Positions 26,629-34,833 of a stretch of 64,000 bases of DNA are shown piece after piece (within the stretch, counting starts at the first letter, position 1; every line of letters begins with the position of its first letter). The translations under genes and the position numbers were made by a program. Where the stretch lies: contig CASFJH010000031.1 in the NCBI GenBank assembly GCA_949294845.1, positions 26,635 through 90,634 on the forward strand, read 5' to 3'. The notes below the pieces were generated by a model. That model made no database searches, was not told the DNA's origin, and saw only the letters and a list, made by a program, of their open reading frames with translations. This DNA is from an uncultured Bacillota bacterium. GTDB lineage: Bacteria; Bacillota; Clostridia; Christensenellales; Pumilibacteraceae.

Positions 26629-27639
26629 ATGATCAAAGCAGGAATTATCGGCGCAAACGGATATACCGGTTTCGAGTTGCTTCGCATACTCGGGAGACAC
26701 GGAGAGGCGAAAGTTACGGCGGCGGCTTCGAGATCCAACGCCGGCACTCCCGTCGCCGACCTTTACCCTGCGCTAAAGAGCACTTACGGCGATATGCTTT
26801 TCTGCGACGCGAACATATCGCTGTTTACTGACTGCGACGTCTGTTTTACCGCGCTGCCTCACGCGGCAAGCGCGGAAATAGGCGGAATACTCCATGACGC
26901 CGGCGTTAAAGTCATCGATCTGTCGGCGGATTTCAGATACGATTCGCTCCGTCTGTACGAGCAGACTTACGGCGTAAATCATCCGCGTCCCGAGCTTAAC
27001 GAAAAAGCCGTTTACGGTTTGCCCGAGCTGTTCCGCGACAAAATCGCCGGCGCGGATATCGTCGGAAATCCCGGCTGTTATACCACGGCCTCCATTCTCG
27101 CGCTTTATCCTCTTATAAAGGAGAACGTTATCGGGCGCAACGGAATCATTATAGACGCCAAAAGCGGCGTGACCGGAGCCGGCCGCAAAGCCGACGTCGG
27201 TTACAGCTATTGCGAAACGGCGGATAACTTCAAGGCATACGGCGTGACCACCCACCGGCACACTTCCGAAATAGAAGAAAAACTGGGCGTTACGCTGTCG
27301 TTCACTCCCCACCTGCTGCCCGTAAAACGCGGAATCCTCGCCACCGTCTACGCCGACTGCTCTTCAGACGCCGACGCTGTGCAGGCAGCTTACGACAAGT
27401 ATTATTCGGGCGAGCCTTTCGTTTCGGCGTCCACCGCTCTGCCCGAGCTGAAATGGGTGCGCGGGAGCAATTGCTGCCGCATAGGCTATAAGCTTGACAA
27501 ACGACTGGGAAAGATTATAATTATATCGGTTATAGACAATCTCATAAAAGGCGCCAGCGGTCAGGCCGTGCAGAATATGAATATTATGTTCGGACTGGAC
27601 GAGACTCAAGGGCTCGAGCCGATCGGCGAATATCTGTAA
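26629..27639 (+). CDS. argC: N-acetyl-gamma-glutamyl-phosphate reductase
   Basis: A 336-residue NADPH-dependent reductase, third step of arginine synthesis, making N-acetylglutamate semialdehyde. The cofactor loop is IKAGIIGANGYTGFELLRIL, the catalytic Cys is in IVGNPGCYTTASILALYPLI, and HRHTSEIEEKLG with FTPHLLPVKRGILATVY match the family. Length is normal. ATG 26629 has GAGGTC upstream. It opens the operon argC-argB-argD-argF behind an ArgR-type operator. argJ or argA, needed for the first step, is not here. Confidence 0.96.
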   Translation: MIKAGIIGANGYTGFELLRILGRHGEAKVTAAASRSNAGTPVADLYPALKSTYGDMLFCDANISLFTDCDVCFTALPHAASAEIGGILHDAGVKVIDLSADFRYDSLRLYEQTYGVNHPRPELNEKAVYGLPELFRDKIAGADIVGNPGCYTTASILALYPLIKENVIGRNGIIIDAKSGVTGAGRKADVGYSYCETADNFKAYGVTTHRHTSEIEEKLGVTLSFTPHLLPVKRGILATVYADCSSDADAVQAAYDKYYSGEPFVSASTALPELKWVRGSNCCRIGYKLDKRLGKIIIISVIDNLIKGASGQAVQNMNIMFGLDETQGLEPIGEYL

Positions 27640-27654
27640 CCCGGGAGACCGCAT

Positions 27655-28530
27655 ATGGAATTTCAATTGGATAAAATTATCGAGCGCGCAAACATTCTCG
27701 TTGAAGCGCTGCCTTATATAAACCGCTATGCCGGAAAGACTATCATTATAAAATACGGCGGAAACGCGATGAACGATCCGGGCATCATGCGCACCGTGCT
27801 GCAGGACGTAGCCGCTCTTAAAATAGTCGGCGTCCGGCCCGTTATAGTGCACGGCGGCGGACCTGAAATCAACAGTATGCTCAACAAGCTGAACATACCT
27901 TCGAGATTTGAAAACGGACTGCGAGTAACTGACGCTCAGGCAATGGAAGTCGTACAGATGGTGCTTGCCGGCAAGGTCAACAAAAACCTCGTTTCCACGC
28001 TCAACACAATGGGCGTAAGCGCAGTAGGACTGTGCGGCAAAGACGGCAACCTGATTAAGGTTGAACGTATGCCCGTTCAGGGCGGAGTCGATCTCGGCTA
28101 CGTCGGACGGATCACTTCCGTAAACACTTCGATCATAGACGCGGTCGGCAAAGATTTTATTCCGGTTATCGCTTCGGTAGGCGTCGATTCTTTCGGCGAG
28201 GGCTACAACGTAAACGCCGATACTGCAGCCGGCGCTATAGGCGGCGCGCTCAAGGCTGAAAAGCTTATGTTCCTTACCGATATCGACGGTATACGGGCAG
28301 ACGAGAAGCGCCCCGAAACGCTCATCAAAAACATCACCGTGTCGGAAATACTGTCCATGATACGCGACGGACGCATATACGGAGGAATGATTCCCAAAGT
28401 CAAAAGCTGCATAGACGCCATCGAGAAAGGCATCTCCAACGTGCTTATTATAAACGGCACTGTTCCCCACTCGATTCTGCTCGAGCTGTTCACCGACAGC
28501 GGCATAGGCACAATGGTAACGGACGGCTGA
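27655..28530 (+). CDS. argB: Acetylglutamate kinase
   Basis: A 291-residue amino-acid kinase, second step of arginine synthesis. Visible motifs are TIIIKYGGNAMNDPGIMRTV, the substrate loop RPVIVHGGGPEINSMLNKL, RFENGLRVTDAQAMEVVQMV, NADTAAGAIGGALKAEKLMF with LTDIDGIRADE, and GGMIPKVKSCIDAIEKGISN. The N-terminal helix (DKIIERANILVEALPYINRY) is the type found in hexameric, arginine-inhibited enzymes, so feedback inhibition is likely. It begins 15 nt after argC with GGGAGA as ribosome site. Confidence 0.96.
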   Translation: MEFQLDKIIERANILVEALPYINRYAGKTIIIKYGGNAMNDPGIMRTVLQDVAALKIVGVRPVIVHGGGPEINSMLNKLNIPSRFENGLRVTDAQAMEVVQMVLAGKVNKNLVSTLNTMGVSAVGLCGKDGNLIKVERMPVQGGVDLGYVGRITSVNTSIIDAVGKDFIPVIASVGVDSFGEGYNVNADTAAGAIGGALKAEKLMFLTDIDGIRADEKRPETLIKNITVSEILSMIRDGRIYGGMIPKVKSCIDAIEKGISNVLIINGTVPHSILLELFTDSGIGTMVTDG

Positions 28531-28547
28531 AGTCAAAGGATACTATA

Positions 28548-29744
28548 ATGGAATTTTCAAAAATAAAAGAACTCGATTCTCGCAATTACATGACGGTATT
28601 CAACCGCCAGAATTTATGCTTCACTCACGGAAAAGGGTGCAAATTATACGACGTCGCCGGCAAAGAGTATACCGATTTCGTTGCCGGAATAGCGGTAAAC
28701 GTACTGGGACATTGCCACCCCGCGCTTACGGAAGCGATAAAAGCGCAGGCCGACAAGTTTCTGCATATTTCCAACCTCTATTACGGCGCCGAACAGTCCG
28801 CAATGTGCGAAAAACTGCTTGACGGCACGATTTTTGACCGGGTTTTTCTCTGCAACAGCGGCGCGGAAGCCAACGAAGGCGCCCTGAAGCTTATACGCAA
28901 ATATTATTATAACCGCGGAGAGCGCAGACCCAAGATACTGTCCGCCCTTCAATCGTTCCACGGGCGGACGCTTGCCACCGCCACGCTTACCGGTCAGAGC
29001 AAGTATTCCGCGCCCTACGCGCCTCTGCCCGAAGGTATCGTTCATATCCCTTATAACGATTTCGAGGCTTTTAAAGCGGCTGTCGACGACAGCGTCGGAG
29101 CGGTTTTCCTCGAGACAATTCAGGGCGAAAGCGGCGTTGTGCCGGCCGATTACGAATATCTGGTGAACGTTTACGCGTTCTGCCGTTCAAAGGGTATTCT
29201 CCTCGCCGTCGATGAAGTTCAGACCGGTATGGGACGCACGGGAAAATTCTTCGGGTTTGAAAATTACGGTATTCAGCCCGACATCGTAACGTTGGCCAAA
29301 GGGCTTGCCGGCGGCGTGCCTATCGGAGCGGTTCTTGCGCGCGGCGAAGCGGCTGACGCTTTCAGACCGGGCGACCACGGTTCCACTTTCGGCGGCAATC
29401 CCCTCGCCTGCGCGGCCGCGTCGGCGGTACTCGACGTCGTTAAAGACGAAGCGTTTCTCGCCGATGTGAGAAAGAAGGGCGAACATTTTAAAGCCGGGCT
29501 CGCGCCGCTCAGCAAGCATAACTTCGTTAAGGATATACGCGGCACCGGACTCATGGTCGGGCTCGAACTGGCGCCCGAGCTTCCCGGCGCGCAGGTCGTA
29601 GGTAAAATGGCCTCCGCGGGATTTTTGCTTAACTGCGCCGGCCGCAATACCCTGAGATTCGTGCCGCCGCTTATAATAAGCGAGGCGGAAATCGACGATA
29701 TGTGCGGAAATCTGGCCGAACTGTTTGCCAAAACTAATATTTAG
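28548..29744 (+). CDS. argD: Acetylornithine aminotransferase
   Basis: A 398-residue class III aminotransferase, fourth step of arginine synthesis (N-acetylornithine formation). Seen: YTDFVAGIAVNVLGHCHPAL, FLCNSGAEANEGALKLIRKY, FHGRTLATATLTGQSKYSAP, VFLETIQGESGVVPA, LLAVDEVQTGMGRTGKFFGF, and the PLP-lysine in VTLAKGLAGGVPIGAVLARG. Its 3' end contains a good promoter for argF. ATG 28548 follows AAGGAT, 17 nt after argB. The enzyme may also serve lysine synthesis as DapC, as the family often does. Confidence 0.95.
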   Translation: MEFSKIKELDSRNYMTVFNRQNLCFTHGKGCKLYDVAGKEYTDFVAGIAVNVLGHCHPALTEAIKAQADKFLHISNLYYGAEQSAMCEKLLDGTIFDRVFLCNSGAEANEGALKLIRKYYYNRGERRPKILSALQSFHGRTLATATLTGQSKYSAPYAPLPEGIVHIPYNDFEAFKAAVDDSVGAVFLETIQGESGVVPADYEYLVNVYAFCRSKGILLAVDEVQTGMGRTGKFFGFENYGIQPDIVTLAKGLAGGVPIGAVLARGEAADAFRPGDHGSTFGGNPLACAAASAVLDVVKDEAFLADVRKKGEHFKAGLAPLSKHNFVKDIRGTGLMVGLELAPELPGAQVVGKMASAGFLLNCAGRNTLRFVPPLIISEAEIDDMCGNLAELFAKTNI

Positions 29745-29753
29745 TGATATAAT
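29725..29753 (+). promoter_or_regulatory. Internal promoter for argF
   Basis: TTGCCA (29725-29730, inside argD), 17-nt spacer, TATAAT (29748-29753, just past the argD stop), 37 nt before the argF ATG. Confidence 0.6.
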
Positions 29754-29789
29754 AATTAAGTTACATTCGCATTATTCGGGAGGAAATCC

Positions 29790-30731
29790 ATGGATTTATC
29801 CGCTTACAAACCCAAAGGAAAACTTTTCAACCGTCACCTGCTTACGCTGCTTGATTATTCGGTTAACGAAATATATGAAATTCTTTCCTGCGCTCTGAAA
29901 TTCAAGGATATGCAGCGGCGCGGCAAAAAGCACGCTTACTTAAAAGGAAAGACGCTAGCCATGATCTTTTCCAAATCGTCGACGAGAACGCGCGTCTCTT
30001 TCGAACAGGGCATACGTCAACTCGGCGGCACACCTCTTTTTCTGTCGGCTAACGACATACAGCTCGGCCGCGGAGAAACCATTCACGACACGGTAAAGGT
30101 TCTGTCGAGATACAATATCGACGGTATTATGATCCGTACTTTCAAGCAAAGCGACGTGGAGGAACTCGCCAAATACGGAAATATGCCCGTCATAAACGGC
30201 TTGACCGACGATTTTCATCCTTGTCAGGCTCTCGCCGACCTCATGACGATATTCGAAGCTTTCGGACGTCTCGAGGGCAAAAAACTTGCCGACTTCGGCG
30301 ACGGCAACAATATGGCTCATTCGCTTATGATAGCCGGCGCAAAAACGGGAATGAAAGTCGCCGTTTGCTCGCCCGAAGGTTATCAGCCCCGCCCCGACAT
30401 TACCGAAGCCGCAAAGAAATTCGGCGACGTCACCGTGACGGACAATATCGACGAGGCAATTGCCGGCGCCGACGCGGTATATACGGACGTTTTCTTTTCG
30501 ATGGGACAGGAAAAAGACCCCGCGAAAGAAAAAGCGCTTATGCCCTATCAGGTAAACTCGGCGCTTATGGAAAAAGCCAATAAGGACGCCATTTTCCTCC
30601 ACTGTCTGCCGGCGCACCGCGGCGAAGAGGTTACCTCTGACGTTATCGATTCGGCAAGGTCGGTCATCTTTGAAGAAGCGGAAAACCGTCTGCACGCGCA
30701 GAAAGCCGTTATGTATCTGCTCATGAAATAA
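29790..30731 (+). CDS. argF: Ornithine carbamoyltransferase
   Basis: A 313-residue transcarbamylase making citrulline from ornithine and carbamoyl phosphate. The carbamoyl-phosphate site is IFSKSSTRTRVSFEQGIRQL, ornithine contacts are in LTDDFHPCQALADLMTIFEA, and the SMG loop and Cys motif are in VFFSMGQEKD and IFLHCLPAHRGEEVTSDV. All match OTCase and not aspartate transcarbamylase. ATG 29790 follows GGGAGGAAA. It has a second promoter of its own besides the operon promoter, and the GNAT gene follows after 3 nt. Confidence 0.96.
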   Translation: MDLSAYKPKGKLFNRHLLTLLDYSVNEIYEILSCALKFKDMQRRGKKHAYLKGKTLAMIFSKSSTRTRVSFEQGIRQLGGTPLFLSANDIQLGRGETIHDTVKVLSRYNIDGIMIRTFKQSDVEELAKYGNMPVINGLTDDFHPCQALADLMTIFEAFGRLEGKKLADFGDGNNMAHSLMIAGAKTGMKVAVCSPEGYQPRPDITEAAKKFGDVTVTDNIDEAIAGADAVYTDVFFSMGQEKDPAKEKALMPYQVNSALMEKANKDAIFLHCLPAHRGEEVTSDVIDSARSVIFEEAENRLHAQKAVMYLLMK

Positions 30732-30734
30732 ACT

Positions 30735-31238
30735 ATGAATATCAGAGCTGCCGTACCGTCCGATTCCGCCGGAATACTCAAAGTCACAAGAGAAGCTTTC
30801 ACTCTGTACCACGACGAACTGCACGCCGATTACGTTGTAGGCGGACTGGTGGAAACCGAAGAGGACATTCTGTCCGATATAATGAATCATCACGTTTACG
30901 TCGCCGAATCGGACGGAGAGATCGTAGGCTCGATAAGATTTACAGAACTTACTCCCGATCTCGCCTATATTTACCGTTTCGGTGTTTCGCCGGCCATCAA
31001 TAATACCGGCATCGGTTCGCATCTGCTTTCAACAGTCATAGACGAGTGCCGCAAATCTAATTTCAAAGCGATCGCTCTGCACACCAACGCCAGGTATTAC
31101 AAGCTGGCAAGATACTATTACGGAAAGCATTTCTACGTTCACTCCACATCAACCGATAAAGGGTATATCCGCGCTTTGTTCGTGCTTGAGCTTACCGGCG
31201 ACACCGATTACGACATCACTCCCGCCTTTTCCAAATAA
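30735..31238 (+). CDS. GNAT-family N-acetyltransferase
   Basis: A 167-residue acetyltransferase with the usual single GNAT fold. N-terminal NIRAAVPSDSAGILKVTREA, the strand VYVAESDGEIVGSIRFTELT, then the acetyl-CoA loop in VSPAINNTGIGSHLLSTVID and ALHTNARYYKLARYYYGKHF. It follows argF by 3 nt with no ribosome site of its own, so it is probably coupled. ArgA-type N-acetylglutamate synthases can be GNAT proteins of about this size, and argJ/argA is otherwise missing; that is a possible role, but the sequence does not settle the substrate. Confidence 0.82.
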   Translation: MNIRAAVPSDSAGILKVTREAFTLYHDELHADYVVGGLVETEEDILSDIMNHHVYVAESDGEIVGSIRFTELTPDLAYIYRFGVSPAINNTGIGSHLLSTVIDECRKSNFKAIALHTNARYYKLARYYYGKHFYVHSTSTDKGYIRALFVLELTGDTDYDITPAFSK

Positions 31239-31293
31239 GACTTTTACTATAAAAAGCCTGTTGGGCGGCAAAAATATACTTATATAGCACGTT

Positions 31294-31408
31294 CGACTGC
31301 CCGAAGCTTAACTTGCTTAAAAGAAAGCCGGATTCGGCTCTCCGGACTTGACCTGCTTAAATGAAACCGACTGCTTTAAGCTTGGTTTGCATAAAAAGCT
31401 GCAGTCGG
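31294..31408 (+). repeat. Three imperfect noncoding repeats with a long hairpin
   Basis: Units around AAGCTT-AAC-TTGC-TTAAAA at 31294-31322, 31342-31363 and 31368-31396; the first and third match at 21 of 29 bases. The third lies in a hairpin whose outer stem is CCGACTGC/GCAGTCGG (31367-31408). It is in the 268-bp gap between the GNAT gene and sipW; no coding frame is visible. Confidence 0.5.
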
Positions 31409-31445
31409 ACTTGCAGCAGAAACGTTTTATCATCATCGAACGTAA

Positions 31446-31485
31446 AGCGCCCCGAAAATCGTCAAAACTTTCGGGGCGCTGTTTT
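31446..31485. terminator. Strong hairpin terminator between the GNAT gene and sipW
   Basis: A perfect 12-bp stem AGCGCCCCGAAA/TTTCGGGGCGCT (31446-31480) with T-run GTTTT on the plus strand; it is also 21 nt past the sipW stop on the minus strand, where the T-run is weaker. Confidence 0.8.
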
Positions 31486-31506
31486 AAATTGATTATACTC
31501 AGGACT

Positions 31507-32124
31507 TTATTCCTTGCCGTTTCCCGAAATGCCGGTGCGCGAGTCGTCCTTCGTCTCGGATGATGCTGCGGCGCATTGTTCTTTGGTCTCGCCGCGCAGA
31601 TCGGGCGACGCGCCGTTATCCTGCGGTCCGGCGACGCTCTTATTTTTCTTTCCGGTTTTATCTAACACAATTATGCCGACGACAACCGCGACGCATAAAG
31701 CTATGCCGTATCCCGACTGAAAGAAATCGAAAACCGCGCCTATATAACGTACCTTACCTACGTTTTTACCGTACACCGCGGAAAAGGCTACTTTGTAATC
31801 GTCAGCTTCGTCAAGCGCGTCGCCCTTGGTATACACTCCGTCGTCGGTAACAGAACAAATACGGTGAGTGATTACCACGCCGTCGCCCCTTATATACGTT
31901 ATAATATCGCCGACTTTAAGCTGAGACGCGTCCGTCTTTTTCACCAGCGTAAGATCGAACTTCCTGAGCTCGGGCTCCATACTCCCCGATCTGACGACGA
32001 AGAGCTGATAGCCCGCCACGCTGATCGGGCGGTTATTTATGCGGCAAACGATACCGTAAACGCAAAAGACCAAAAGTACCGCGATAAGAATATTCTGTAT
32101 AAGGCCGAGCGCTTTACTCTTCAC
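31507..32124 (-). CDS. SipW/ER-type signal peptidase I with C-terminal tail
   Basis: A 205-residue signal peptidase of the SipW/archaeal-ER type. One helix (residues 8-30), catalytic Ser48 in VVRSGSMEPELRKFDLTLVK, and His87 in VVITHRICS in place of the Lys of bacterial SipS-type enzymes; then TKGDALDEADDY. A second helix (about 140-158) near the C-terminus is followed by 40 polar residues. SipW enzymes process TasA-like biofilm or spore-coat proteins in Bacillus, but none is encoded here. GTG 32124 overlaps the HD gene stop as GTGA with no clear ribosome site, so it is coupled to that gene. Confidence 0.88.
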   Translation of the reverse strand: MKSKALGLIQNILIAVLLVFCVYGIVCRINNRPISVAGYQLFVVRSGSMEPELRKFDLTLVKKTDASQLKVGDIITYIRGDGVVITHRICSVTDDGVYTKGDALDEADDYKVAFSAVYGKNVGKVRYIGAVFDFFQSGYGIALCVAVVVGIIVLDKTGKKNKSVAGPQDNGASPDLRGETKEQCAAASSETKDDSRTGISGNGKE

Positions 32125-32699
32125 AGTTTCATTTCGTCGAGCGTCTGGCTGTACGCACCTATGAAATTGTCCATAAAGTATTTTACCGCCCGATTGTCGC
32201 ACGTTTCAAGCTCACGTCCGATCGTTTCGTAAGCGCTTTTAAACTCCGCATTGGAAAATCTCAGCTCTTCGATACACTTGATATACGCCGAAAGTTTGTC
32301 GGCATACTTCACCAGCTTATATTCGGCGGAATTTTTATCCGGCGATACCATGGGCGCAAAATCATTTTTAAGCTCTTCCGGAAGCGCCGAAACGATACGT
32401 TTTTCGGCAGCGCTTTCGATATCCTTATAAGCGGCGTTTATTTCGTTGTTGTAATACTTGACGGGCGTCGGCAGGTCGCCGGTGATGACTTCGGCCGTTT
32501 CGTGATACAAAGCGAGCATACCTACTTTGTCGGGATCGGCCGAGCCGCCGAAAAATTTGCGGTCTATAATCGCGAGAGCGTTGGCTATTATCGCCACTTC
32601 GGCGGTGTGCTCGAGAACGTTCTCGCTGACCGTATTACGCATAAGCCCCCAGCGCCGTATCAGCTTGAGACGGGACAGAAACGCAAAGAAACTGCTCAT
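32121..32699 (-). CDS. HD-domain 5'-deoxynucleotidase, YfbR-like
   Basis: A 192-residue HD hydrolase. The YfbR marks are the N-terminal MSSFFAFLSRLKLIRRWGLM, ENVLEHTAEVAIIANALAII (first His), LALYHETAEVITGDLPTPVK (HE pair where classical HD has HD) and KYADKLSAYIKCIEELRFSN (Asp). YfbR dephosphorylates 5'-deoxynucleoside monophosphates in nucleotide salvage. It overlaps the transketolase gene by 4 nt and the sipW gene by 4 nt, so the three genes form one transcript. Confidence 0.88.
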   Translation of the reverse strand: MSSFFAFLSRLKLIRRWGLMRNTVSENVLEHTAEVAIIANALAIIDRKFFGGSADPDKVGMLALYHETAEVITGDLPTPVKYYNNEINAAYKDIESAAEKRIVSALPEELKNDFAPMVSPDKNSAEYKLVKYADKLSAYIKCIEELRFSNAEFKSAYETIGRELETCDNRAVKYFMDNFIGAYSQTLDEMKL

Positions 32700-34681
32700 T
32701 TTTTTACCGATTTGAAAACTTTAGTCGCCGTTTTGGCCACATTTTCCGCAGTGAAGCCGTATATTTCGAAAAGCTGGCCGGCGGGCGCGCTCGAACCGAA
32801 TGTATCAATAGTAACGCACGCGCCGTCAAGCCCTACATACTTGCCCCACGAATAAGATGATCCTGCCTCCACGGCGACTCTTGCGCGCACTTTGGACGGC
32901 AATACGGATTCCCTATATGCCTTGGACTGCTCGTCGAACACTTCCATGCACGGCATTGAAACCACTCTGGCGTCTATTCCGCTCTCCTTCAGTATGGCAC
33001 GCGCGGCGACGGCCTGCTCAACTTCGGATCCGCTGGCTATTATAATAACGTCGGGAACTTCCTTATCCGAATCGCAAAGCACATATCCGCCTTTAAGCGC
33101 GTTCTCTCCGCTGTTTTCGTAAAGCGGAAGCTTTTGCCTCGAGCATACGATGGCAGTAGGCGCATGCCCGGTCAGCGCGCTTATATACGCCGCAGCCGTC
33201 TCTCGGCCGTCGGCAGGACGGTACACCTTGAATCCGGGCACGGATCTGAGTCCGACAAGCTGCTCGATCGGCTGGTGTGTGGGGCCGTCCTCTCCCACGC
33301 CTATGGAATCGTGCGTAAGAACGTATATGACGGGAAGCTTCATGAGCGCGCTCATGCGCATGGCATTTTTCATATAATCGGAGAATACGAAGAACGTTGC
33401 GCAGAAGTTGACAAACCCGCCGTGCAGATAAAGTCCGTTGGAAATCGCCGCCATAGCGTGCTCGCGCACTCCGAAATGCAGATTGCGGCCCGTGCGGTCC
33501 TCTTTCGAGTAATCGCCCTTATCTTTAAGATACGTCATATTGGACGGAGCAAGGTCGGCGGAACCGCCCACGAGATTGGGCATCATTGCCGCCAGCTTGT
33601 TAAGAACAGCTCCCGACGTGTTGCGCGTCGAATCGGCTTTGTCAAACGAATACAGCGACCTGAGCTCCTCCTCTGACGGCAGTTTACCCGATCTGAACTG
33701 CTGGAACAGCTCGTATTCCTCGGGAAATGCCGCTTTGTAAGCCTTAAGCGTCTTGTTCCACTCCGCTTCCGAACGGTTAAGCCTTTCGGTTATCGCGGCG
33801 TAATGCGCGCGAACCTCCGAAGGAACCTCGAAAGGCTTCGCCTTCCAGCCGAGATTCTTTCTAAGCGCTTCGACGCCGTCCTCTCCAAGCGGAGCGCCGT
33901 GCGAAGCGGCCGAGCCGGCCTTAGGAGAACCGTATCCGATAGTGGTGCGCACCACTATCAGCGTGGGCTTGTTCTTTTCGTCCTTGGCAAGACGTATTGC
34001 CGCCGTTATCGCGTCCGTGTCCTCGCCGTCGCTTACGCGAAGCACCTGCCACCCCTGCGCTTCATGACGCTTGGCCACGTCGTCGCGGAACGCGATATTG
34101 ATATTGCCTTCTATGGAAATATCGTTGGAGTCGTATATGAGAATCAGTTTGCCCAGCCCCCATGTGCCGGCAAGCGACGCCGCCTCGTACTCTATGCCCT
34201 CCATCATGCAGCCGTCGCCGCACAGACAGTAAGTGTAGTGATCTACGATTTCATGCCCCGGCTTATTGAACCGCGCGGCCAGCATGGACTCGGCAAGCGC
34301 AAAACCGACGGCATTGGCTACGCCCTGTCCCAAAGGTCCGGTAGAAGTCTCCACACCGACGGTATGCCCGTATTCGGGATGTCCCGGCGTTTTCGAGCGG
34401 AGCTGTCTGAACCCCATAAGATCTTCCTTGGTTATGCCGTATCCGAAAAGGTGCAGCAATGAGTAAAGAAGCATAGAGCCGTGACCGGCGCTTAAAATAA
34501 ATCTGTCGCGGTTAAAAAACGAGGGGTTTTTAGGACAGTGATTCATGTTATCCGCCCATACCGCGTATGCGATAGGCGCCGCGCCCAAAGGCAGGCCCGG
34601 ATGACCGCTGTTGGCTTTCTGTACTCCTTCTGCCGACAATACGCGTATTGCGCTTATCGCGTCGCTGACTGTCTTATCCAT
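32696..34681 (-). CDS. tkt: Transketolase
   Basis: A 661-residue thiamine-diphosphate enzyme linking glycolysis to pentose phosphates, and giving erythrose 4-phosphate for the shikimate genes nearby. Seen: GHPGLPLGAAPIAYAVWADN, LSAGHGSMLLYSLLHLFGYG, the ThDP motif in LCGDGCMMEGIEYEAASLAG, HFGVREHAMAAISNGLYLHG, and the central Pyr-domain VLTHDSIGVGEDGPTHQPIE. Full length. ATG 34681 follows AAGGAGAC. Downstream HD and sipW genes overlap it and each other. Confidence 0.96.
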   Translation of the reverse strand: MDKTVSDAISAIRVLSAEGVQKANSGHPGLPLGAAPIAYAVWADNMNHCPKNPSFFNRDRFILSAGHGSMLLYSLLHLFGYGITKEDLMGFRQLRSKTPGHPEYGHTVGVETSTGPLGQGVANAVGFALAESMLAARFNKPGHEIVDHYTYCLCGDGCMMEGIEYEAASLAGTWGLGKLILIYDSNDISIEGNINIAFRDDVAKRHEAQGWQVLRVSDGEDTDAITAAIRLAKDEKNKPTLIVVRTTIGYGSPKAGSAASHGAPLGEDGVEALRKNLGWKAKPFEVPSEVRAHYAAITERLNRSEAEWNKTLKAYKAAFPEEYELFQQFRSGKLPSEEELRSLYSFDKADSTRNTSGAVLNKLAAMMPNLVGGSADLAPSNMTYLKDKGDYSKEDRTGRNLHFGVREHAMAAISNGLYLHGGFVNFCATFFVFSDYMKNAMRMSALMKLPVIYVLTHDSIGVGEDGPTHQPIEQLVGLRSVPGFKVYRPADGRETAAAYISALTGHAPTAIVCSRQKLPLYENSGENALKGGYVLCDSDKEVPDVIIIASGSEVEQAVAARAILKESGIDARVVSMPCMEVFDEQSKAYRESVLPSKVRARVAVEAGSSYSWGKYVGLDGACVTIDTFGSSAPAGQLFEIYGFTAENVAKTATKVFKSVKK

Positions 34682-34833
34682 ATCGTCTCCTTAAAAATAA
34701 AAATTTATTTGCTCAATCGTTTACGGCGCAACCGCAGGCAGGTATACAGGTTCGCCGGCAAGCGCGCCCGTAGCCGCAGTTTTCAAGGCTTCCGCAGCGT
34801 CCTTCCGCCGACGTTCTTCCGCGCCTTGAGGCT

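Noticed and set aside
27364..28536. 390-residue open frame antisense to argB
   Set aside because: Mirror frame of argB with no motifs.
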